Shown piece after piece: positions 14,105 through 19,532 of a stretch of DNA of 19,532 bases. The stretch covers positions 1 through 19,532 of the forward strand of contig JAGLTN010000322.1 of the NCBI GenBank assembly GCA_023135255.1, in the 5' to 3' direction. Both the position numbers and the translations under genes were made by a program. How positions within the stretch are numbered: position 1 is the first letter of the stretch; each line of letters opens with the position of its first letter. This stretch comes from Planctomycetota bacterium (GTDB lineage Bacteria; Planctomycetota; Phycisphaerae; Sedimentisphaerales; Anaerobacaceae). The notes below the pieces were generated by a model. The model saw nothing but the letters and a program-made list of their open reading frames with translations, was not told the DNA's origin and searched no databases.

Positions 14105-15526
14105 ATGGAAAGTTCGGCGAGTATGGATGGCGGCGTTAAATATGATATGAAATATATCTGGGTTATTTCGCTGGTAGCGGCGATGGGAGGGTTGTTGTTT
14201 GGGTATGACTGGGTTGTTGTGGGTGGTGCGAAGGCGTTTTATGAGCCTTACTTTGGTTTGACGAGTCCGGCGATGCAGGGGTGGGGGGTGAGTTCTGCTT
14301 TGGTTGGTTGTCTGGCGGGGGCGATTGTTAGCGGGGTTTTGAGTGACAGGCTTGGACGTAAACGGCTTTTGATATCTGCGGGGTTATTGTTTACTGTTTC
14401 GGCGGTGGGGACGGGGCTTGCGCAGGATTTTTTGTGGTTTAATGTTTTTCGGATACTTGGCGGGGTTGGTATCGGGTTGGCGTCGAATTTGTCTCCTATG
14501 TATATTGCGGAGGTTTCGCCTGCGAAATTTCGAGGGCGGTTTGTTTCGGTGAATCAGCTTATGATCGTTATTGGTGTATTGCTCGCGCAGGTGGTTAACT
14601 GGCTGATATCTTTGTGTGATACGGGGTTGGTGGATAATGCTACAACGGAAATAATCCTTTCGAGCTGGAACGGGCAGTATGGTTGGCGATGGATGTTTGC
14701 GGCTGAGGCTGTGCCGGCGGGATTGTTTTTTGTGTTGATGTTCTTTGTGCCTGAGAGTCCGCGGTGGCTGATTAAGAATGGTCAAAGCGGCGAGGCGGAG
14801 AGGATATTCGGGAGGATCGGCGGGCAGGATTACGCTAAGGCGGAAGTTGCTGATATTGAGAATACGATTTCGAGTAAGGAAGTCGGGGCGGTTAATTTCA
14901 GGGATCTTCTGGAACGGAAGATGTTTAAGGTTTTAATGATCGGTGTGATTCTGGCAGTTTATCAGCAGTGGTGCGGGATTAATGTAATCTTCTATTACGC
15001 GAGCGATATTTTTAAATCGGCTGGCTATGATGTTAAGGGGGTTATGCTTAATATCGTTATCATGGGGGCTGTGAATCTTGTGTTTACGTTTATCGCGATC
15101 GGGACGGTTGATAAGTTCGGGCGGAAAATTCTGATGCTGCTTGGGTCGGCGGGGCTTGCGGTTAGCTATGGATTGGTTGGGTGGAGTTTTTATGCCGGCG
15201 TTGAAGGGGGCTGGGTTGTGTTTTTGACTGTGCTTGCGATTGCGTTTTACTCATTTTCGCTGGCGCCGGTGATGTGGGTATTGCTGTCGGAGATATTTCC
15301 GAATCGTATTCGCGGGGCAGCGATGTCGATATCGGTTTCGGCTTTGTGGATCGGGTGTTTTACGCTAAGCTATTTTTTCCCGATACTTAATAATACTTTC
15401 GGGTCGGCTAATACGTTCTGGCTTTATGGGTTGATATGTGTTGCAGGCTTTTTGTTTATTCTTTTTGTGCTGCCTGAGACGAAAGGCAAGAGCCTGGAGC
15501 AGATCGAACGTGAACTGGTTGATTGA
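14105..15526 (+). CDS. Sugar porter of the major facilitator superfamily (XylE/GLUT type)
   Basis: 473 residues with about 12 membrane segments. It is probably a proton-coupled monosaccharide importer. Family marks seen: GGLLFGYDWVVVGGA in helix 1; SDRLGRKR in loop 2-3 (80-87); FRGR after helix 4; PESPRWL after helix 6; QQWCGINVIFYY in helix 7; DKFGRKI in loop 8-9; and PETKGKSLEQIE at the C-terminus. Residues 174-195 form a longer external loop. The sugar cannot be fixed from sequence. No good ribosome site precedes ATG 14105; an in-frame ATG at 14123 has GGAAAG 11 bases upstream and is an alternative start. The gene is very G-rich on this strand (29 G against 6 C in 14281-14340). Confidence 0.9.
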   Translation: MESSASMDGGVKYDMKYIWVISLVAAMGGLLFGYDWVVVGGAKAFYEPYFGLTSPAMQGWGVSSALVGCLAGAIVSGVLSDRLGRKRLLISAGLLFTVSAVGTGLAQDFLWFNVFRILGGVGIGLASNLSPMYIAEVSPAKFRGRFVSVNQLMIVIGVLLAQVVNWLISLCDTGLVDNATTEIILSSWNGQYGWRWMFAAEAVPAGLFFVLMFFVPESPRWLIKNGQSGEAERIFGRIGGQDYAKAEVADIENTISSKEVGAVNFRDLLERKMFKVLMIGVILAVYQQWCGINVIFYYASDIFKSAGYDVKGVMLNIVIMGAVNLVFTFIAIGTVDKFGRKILMLLGSAGLAVSYGLVGWSFYAGVEGGWVVFLTVLAIAFYSFSLAPVMWVLLSEIFPNRIRGAAMSISVSALWIGCFTLSYFFPILNNTFGSANTFWLYGLICVAGFLFILFVLPETKGKSLEQIERELVD

Positions 15527-15629
15527 TTTGGGCGGGCGGTTCATTGTGTTTTGATAAGAGTTTAAAGCGGAGAATAAAGTAAAAAGCAGAATAGCAAAAA
15601 ATGGTAATTGCTGAAATAGTGAGGTGTAA

Positions 15630-16214
15630 ATGGACTGTTTTCAAATAAATAATAAAAAGATTAAGCGAATGTTTTTTGTTTTGTCATTAAATACAACCAT
15701 TTGTTTTGCGATAATCTTTTGGCTGTGTTCTGGGCCATTATTTGAGTCAGGAGATACTATTTTGCAAAAGATTTTTATGGTTGGTTTGTCACTTACTCTG
15801 ATCTTTATGTGTCTCTGGTTTGTGTTTATATTTGTTATAGGTGGTATAAAAGAGTTTTTTATGTTAGGGCTTAAAATTGGTTTTGAGGAAGATAGAATTG
15901 TAATATTGAACAAGGATTCTAAGTATAAAATTTCCATGTCAGATTTAATCGCAATTTGTGATGACGGGACTTCTTTTCGTATAATCTTTTATTATCAAAG
16001 TAAATTATTTACTTTTGAAATTATCCGAAAATATTTTCCTCCAGCTTTGACCGAAACTATAAATGAAACTTTTTCGTCGTTTGCAGGGTTCACTAAGAGC
16101 CGTTCGATTTTCAAGGATATTTTGAAAGAACATGAAGCTAAATCTTTAAGTAAGGCAAGGGGTTTTGAATTTTTGCTTGGTAATTGGGTTAAAAAAAACA
16201 GAGTGGGTTTTTAA
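15630..16214 (+). CDS. Small membrane protein, two helices plus cytoplasmic domain, function unknown
   Basis: 194 residues. Two hydrophobic helices lie at about 14-34 and 48-72. They are followed by a soluble domain with short beta strands (GFEEDRIVIL, YKISMSDLIAI, FRIIFYYQSKLFTFEII), which recalls bacterial PH-like domains behind two membrane helices, though I cannot confirm that. GAGG lies 5 bases before ATG 15630. It is AT-rich (mostly AAA/TTT codons) compared with the sugar porter before it. The last five codons and the stop overlap the 3' end of the convergent rnpB gene. The Lys-Lys-Asn codons just before them encode the A-tract that serves as rnpB's T-tract. It may be unrelated to its neighbours. 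Confidence 0.65.
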   Translation: MDCFQINNKKIKRMFFVLSLNTTICFAIIFWLCSGPLFESGDTILQKIFMVGLSLTLIFMCLWFVFIFVIGGIKEFFMLGLKIGFEEDRIVILNKDSKYKISMSDLIAICDDGTSFRIIFYYQSKLFTFEIIRKYFPPALTETINETFSSFAGFTKSRSIFKDILKEHEAKSLSKARGFEFLLGNWVKKNRVGF

Positions 16215-16583
16215 GCCGGGTTCTGTGCTGATTTCTCAGCGGCGATCATTTAACTTGGTTAGCTGTTACCAGCTAACTCTCTCCTTGCGGAGATGCGACC
16301 TACCCGTCGGCATTGGCTGGGCCAGCTAGCCGACATGCTTGGTCTTGCAGGAGGCGGGGTTTACCATGCCAGTATTGTCACCAATATCGCGGTGCGCTCT
16401 TACCACACCATTTCACCATTGCCTGTGCCATCCGGGCGCGTTGCCCTTTGGCCATCGGCTGTATACTTTCTGTTGCACTTTCCCGCGGGTCGCCCCGGGT
16501 GGCAGTTAGCCATCGCCTTGCCCTATCCTGCCCGGACTTTCCTCTGGCTGAGAAGACAGCCAGCGATCGCCCAACCCACTCTG
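16199..16583 (-). ncRNA. rnpB: RNase P RNA, bacterial type A
   Basis: Catalytic RNA that trims the 5' leader of tRNA precursors. Read on minus, the conserved 5' block GAGGAAAGTCCGGGC is present. So are GTGCAACAGAAAGTATAC, the GGTAAGAGCGCACCGC block and the 3' block ACAGAACCCGGCTTA. The ends are fixed by helix P1: CAGAGTGGGTT (16583-16573) pairs perfectly with AACCCACTCTG (16209-16199). The length of about 385 fits the family. Eight T residues follow the 3' end (16198-16191) and may act as a terminator. It lies 46 bases downstream of nadB but has its own promoter. Confidence 0.97.
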
Positions 16584-16588
16584 GTTGT

Positions 16589-16617
16589 ATTATGACTTAT
16601 TCGGGGGGGAAGTTCAA
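16589..16617 (-). promoter_or_regulatory. rnpB promoter
   Basis: On the minus strand: TTGAAC (16617-16612), a 17-base spacer, CATAAT (16594-16589). The expected start, 6-7 bases on, falls at the first bases of helix P1, which supports the call. It lies wholly between the nadB stop and rnpB. Confidence 0.75.
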
Positions 16618-16629
16618 ATTAATCTTTTT

Positions 16630-18231
16630 TTATCTTGTTATTGTGATGTGCTTCTGGAATTTTTTATCGTCTCTTTGTGGGTAATCGCTTCTGAAGTGTA
16701 CGCCTCTGCTTTCTCTTCGTTTTCTTGCAGTTTGTGCCATTAGCGAGCATACTGTCAGCATATTTTGACATTGGAAGCTGTGGGTGGATTCGAAAGTTTT
16801 GTCCATTACGTATCTTTGCCAGAAATTTATAATTTCAGAAGCTTCTTTTAGCGGCTGATTTTTTCTTGTTATTCCTACGTTTCTCCACATCAGTGCCCTT
16901 AGTGAGTTTGTAACGTCTTCGGTGTCGAGCCTGGTTTTGCTTGAAGCTGGGATAGTGTAGGAAATGTTTGGGTGCTTTATACGGTCAGTGAGGTTTTGAG
17001 AAGCGAGCTGACCAGCGATTTTTCCGAAGACGAGTCCTTCGAGCAGTGAGTTGGAAGCTAATCTGTTTGCCCCGTGAAGGTTTGTGGAGGCTACTTCACC
17101 GGCAGCGTAGAGATTTTCGATGGATGTTTTTGCGGTGAGGTCTGTTTTTACACCGCCTATCATGTAGTGCGCGCTTGGTCGGACGGGGATGAGGTCCTTG
17201 GAAGTATCGATATCGAAGCTTTCGCACAGTTCGTTGATGAGGGGGAATCTTTTTGCGAAATGCTTTTTGTCGAAGTTCCTTACGTCGAGGTAGACATGAG
17301 TTGTGTTTGTTTTGAGCATTTGTTTTAGTATTGCCTGACTGACGATATCGCGTGGTGCAAGTTCTGCGTCGGGGTGATATTCGTCCATGAATCTTTTGCC
17401 TTTTGCATCGACGAGTTTTGCCCCTTCTCCTCTTAGTGCTTCTGTTATGAGGGCACGTGATGCACCTGCGATGTATAGTGTTGTCGGATGGAACTGTATT
17501 AATTCGAGGTCCTGGAGGACTGCACCTGCGCGGTATGCCATTGCGATTCCGTCGCCGGTAGCGATTTCCGGGTTTGTTGTTTCGCGGTATAATCTGCCAG
17601 CTCCGCCTGTGGCGAGGATGGTATTTTGTGCCCAGATAATCTGCGGGCTGTTTTTGCATTGGCCTATAGCGCCGAGGCATTGGTTTTGGTCATTGGTAAG
17701 TAAATCGAGTGCGTAGAAGTTTTCGATAATTTTTATTTTTGGGTTTTGGGTTATTTTATTTATTAGCGCCTGTGCGATTACCTGTCCGGTTTTGTCGCCA
17801 TGGGCGTGGGCAACTCTTGACTGTGCGTGACCGCCTTCTAATGTTACTGCGATTTTATTGTTTTCTGACATATCGAAATCTGTACCCCATTTGAGGAGTT
17901 GTTCGACGAGTTCCGGGCCTTGCTTTATGACTGTTTCGACGACGGTTGGGTCACTTAGGCCGCAACCTGTTTTTAATGTGTCTGCGATGTGGGATTCGAA
18001 AGAGTCGGTTTTGTTTAGTACTGACGCTATTCCGCCTTGGGCGTGCCAGGTGTTTGATTCCTGGAGTTTTGTTTTGCATACGATGATGACGTTACAGTTT
18101 TCGGAGGCTTGTATTGCTGCGCGAAGGCCTGCAATGCCTGCGCCGATGATAAGGCAGTCGGTGAAAAGCTGGTTGGTGGCAATAGAGTCAATGTTGACTA
18201 AATAACGCCTTGATCTGACCTGATTACTCAT
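16630..18231 (-). CDS. nadB: L-aspartate oxidase
   Basis: 533 residues, close to the usual 540. It oxidises L-aspartate to iminoaspartate with FAD, passing electrons to oxygen or fumarate. Quinolinate synthase (NadA) then uses the product in NAD synthesis. Seen: the FAD-binding GAGIAG (30-35); SNTWHAQGGIA (59-69); the second FAD block ILATGGAGRLYRETTNP; HPTTLY; RGEGAKLVD; APRDIVSQAI; the flavin-facing NLYAAGEVASTNLHGANRLASN (quoted in parts elsewhere in the family); and a C-terminal helical domain with the basic RKRRESRG. This pattern separates it from succinate dehydrogenase and fumarate reductase, which it resembles. No strong ribosome site precedes ATG 18231. nadA and nadC are not in the window. 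Confidence 0.95.
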   Translation of the reverse strand: MSNQVRSRRYLVNIDSIATNQLFTDCLIIGAGIAGLRAAIQASENCNVIIVCKTKLQESNTWHAQGGIASVLNKTDSFESHIADTLKTGCGLSDPTVVETVIKQGPELVEQLLKWGTDFDMSENNKIAVTLEGGHAQSRVAHAHGDKTGQVIAQALINKITQNPKIKIIENFYALDLLTNDQNQCLGAIGQCKNSPQIIWAQNTILATGGAGRLYRETTNPEIATGDGIAMAYRAGAVLQDLELIQFHPTTLYIAGASRALITEALRGEGAKLVDAKGKRFMDEYHPDAELAPRDIVSQAILKQMLKTNTTHVYLDVRNFDKKHFAKRFPLINELCESFDIDTSKDLIPVRPSAHYMIGGVKTDLTAKTSIENLYAAGEVASTNLHGANRLASNSLLEGLVFGKIAGQLASQNLTDRIKHPNISYTIPASSKTRLDTEDVTNSLRALMWRNVGITRKNQPLKEASEIINFWQRYVMDKTFESTHSFQCQNMLTVCSLMAQTARKRRESRGVHFRSDYPQRDDKKFQKHITITR

Positions 18232-18376
18232 TATAACTATTTGCTTTCGTACTATTAATTAACCTGATTTTGCTAAAAGCTGTATTTACCTTGTAAATAA
18301 TTGCTATTTCACTATTTATAAATTAAACTGCTGGCTTAAATATGATACCTCAAGATTGGTAAAAGGCAAATTTTAT

Positions 18377-18404
18377 TTGTCGATGTTTGATAATGTTTTA
18401 TAGT
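18377..18404 (+). promoter_or_regulatory. Possible promoter of the sugar isomerase operon
   Basis: TTGTCG (18377-18382), 16-base spacer, TATAGT (18399-18404), giving a leader of about 70 bases before ATG 18480. The rest of the 248-base gap to nadB is AT-rich, with no other feature I could support. Confidence 0.45.
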
Positions 18405-18479
18405 ATGTGCTGGTTAGTGATTTACGGATAAAGTAGCAATTTGGGTTGTTTAGAACGGATTTATTGAAGGAGTGGTCTA

Positions 18480-19385
18480 ATGTTGCAGGTTGGAATTTTT
18501 ACAGGATATTTTCCTTATGGGTTAGAAGAGACGGCGAAGAAGATACGCGAATTGGGGTTTAATACTGTTCAGCTTGATGTTGGTTTTAAGGATATGGACC
18601 TTTCTACCGGCGCGATAGACGAGGCGAAATGTGTTAATATCCGTAATATGTTTCGCAGTTATAATCTGCCTGTGTGCTGTATCAGTGGTTATACTAACCT
18701 TGTTCATCCTGTGGCTGAGGTTCGCAAGACTAATCTTGCTCATCTTAAGCAGATAATCCGTCATGCGAGGCAATTGGGCAGTGACTATGTTATCAGCGAG
18801 ACGGGGACATTTGATCCGGATAGTGATTGGGTAAGCCATCCTCGGAATAAGACTGAGCAGGGGTATCAGGAATGTGCGGATGTTATTGGTGAGATCGTTG
18901 AGCTGGCGAGGAGCTGCGGAGTTAAGTTTCTTATCGAGACTTATGTTAATAATGTGATCGGCTCGGTTGAGGAGACGCTTCGGATCTTTGCTGATATTGA
19001 CAGCGGTCATTTTGGTCTTTTGATGGACCCGACGAACTATTTTGAAACGCATAATATCGGCGATATGGATGGGGTGCTTAATAATGTGTTTAATGCACTT
19101 TCGGATAAGATAAAAATCGCACATGCTAAGGATGTTAAATTGGCTGGCGGCGATAAGGGGGTTCTGATGAGTGATATTGATGCGGATGAAGCGCATTCGC
19201 TTAGGGGTGTTGGAGAAATTGAGTTGCCGGCGCCTGGGTTGGGGAGCTTGAATTATGATCTTTATCTGGCCAGGCTTGCGAGGGATCATTCGAATATTCC
19301 GATTGTTATTGAGCATTTGGAGCTTGAGGATATTGCGCGGGCTAAGAAGTTTATTGATGGGAAGCTGGCTGAGGGTGGATTTTAA
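18480..19385 (+). CDS. Sugar phosphate isomerase/epimerase family protein (xylose isomerase-like TIM barrel)
   Basis: 301 residues of the AP-endonuclease-2/xylose isomerase-like barrel. It probably isomerises or epimerises a sugar, sugar acid or inositol derivative with a divalent metal. The metal ligands can be placed as Glu153 (FLIETY), Asp183 (LLMDPTNYF), His215 (IAHAKDVK) and Glu278 (IVIEHLE), the family's expected E-D-H-E set. GGAG lies 8 bases before the ATG. A UroD-like gene starts 31 bases after its stop, so the two are likely co-transcribed; such pairs are common in Planctomycetes and Lentisphaerae near carbohydrate genes. The substrate cannot be told. Confidence 0.85.
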   Translation: MLQVGIFTGYFPYGLEETAKKIRELGFNTVQLDVGFKDMDLSTGAIDEAKCVNIRNMFRSYNLPVCCISGYTNLVHPVAEVRKTNLAHLKQIIRHARQLGSDYVISETGTFDPDSDWVSHPRNKTEQGYQECADVIGEIVELARSCGVKFLIETYVNNVIGSVEETLRIFADIDSGHFGLLMDPTNYFETHNIGDMDGVLNNVFNALSDKIKIAHAKDVKLAGGDKGVLMSDIDADEAHSLRGVGEIELPAPGLGSLNYDLYLARLARDHSNIPIVIEHLELEDIARAKKFIDGKLAEGGF

Positions 19386-19416
19386 AAATTATATTGGCGT
19401 TTGAAAGAGGTTTATT

Positions 19417-19532
19417 ATGAACAGCAGGGAAAGAGTTAAGAAAGTATTGAATCATCAGCAGGGCGATAAAGTGGCGGTAGATTTTGGCGCGACGCCTGTT
19501 ACGGGTATGCATGTTCGGTGTATTGAAAGTTT
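19417..19532 (+). CDS. Uroporphyrinogen decarboxylase (UroD)-family protein, 3' truncated
   Basis: The first 38 codons read MNSRERVKKVLNHQQGDKVA and continue VDFGATPVTGMHVR. This N-terminus is typical of the UroD/MtaA-like family found beside sugar genes in planctomycetes. These are usually not heme enzymes but putative corrinoid or C1 methyltransferase-like proteins. AGAGG lies 7 bases before ATG 19417. The gene runs off the window. Confidence 0.75.
   Translation, partial: MNSRERVKKVLNHQQGDKVAVDFGATPVTGMHVRCIES

Noticed and set aside
14384..14785. 133-residue minus-strand frame
   Set aside because: Antisense to the sugar porter. Low-complexity basic composition.
16293..16684. Two overlapping + strand frames of 100 and 123 residues
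   Set aside because: They lie antisense to rnpB, whose conserved RNA blocks explain the sequence.
17096..17680. 194-residue minus-strand frame within nadB
   Set aside because: An alternate frame of nadB, with the Arg/Pro/His-rich composition of a shadow.
18522..19316. 264-residue minus-strand frame
   Set aside because: Exactly antisense to the sugar isomerase, whose metal ligands and ribosome site make it the real gene.
1..19532. CRISPR arrays, tRNA genes, insertion sequences
   Set aside because: No regularly spaced repeats, no tRNA cloverleaf with a T-loop sequence in the gaps, and no transposase frame were found.

Overview
The window looks like chromosomal DNA from a moderately low-GC planctomycete, probably of the Phycisphaerae/Sedimentisphaerales type. 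This is inferred from a secreted PEP-CTERM protein, paired zinc-ribbon membrane proteins, and a TIM-barrel sugar isomerase followed by a UroD-like gene. No rRNA is present to fix the taxonomy.

Layout, left to right. (1) 1-4006: the edge of a surface polysaccharide locus. It has a gene remnant and a CgeB-like glycosyltransferase on +, facing a three-gene minus operon (DegT/DnrJ aminotransferase, GT2 glycosyltransferase, SAM methyltransferase). (2) 4007-4660: a gene-free stretch that ends in a promoter, a structured RNA closed by a perfect 9-bp helix, and an intrinsic terminator. I read this as an unrecognised small RNA gene on +. (3) 4661-6392: two tandem, translationally coupled paralogues, each an N-terminal zinc ribbon plus about six membrane helices. 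(4) 6640-7554: a PEP-CTERM exported protein with a perfect consensus promoter. A 35-bp element lies beside that promoter and again upstream of the zinc-ribbon pair. (5) 7886-9595: a stand-alone caspase-like (C14) protease with a large C-terminal domain of unknown role. (6) 9779-11641: parB and an 864-bp gene-free region with two parS-like sites, a perfect DnaA box and a roughly 90% AT stretch. The + strand is C-rich to the left of this region and G-rich to the right, even where right-hand genes are on minus. Genes also point mostly away from it. Together these suggest a chromosomal origin/centromere region. (7) 11642-16214: a HAD hydrolase, an archaemetzincin-like lipoprotein, a sugar MFS porter and a small membrane protein. 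The lipoprotein and the porter are each preceded by a copy of a 102-bp repeat carrying a promoter. (8) 16199-18231 (minus): RNase P RNA with its own promoter, just downstream of nadB. The RNA's 3' end overlaps the convergent membrane-protein gene. (9) 18480-19532: a sugar phosphate isomerase/epimerase and the start of a UroD-family gene, probably one operon.

The strongest points for follow-up are the origin/parS region, the unassigned small RNA at about 4482-4660, the promoter-bearing repeat, the caspase-like protein and the rnpB/CDS overlap. Calls rest on reading the sequence and on motif knowledge. No database search was run.
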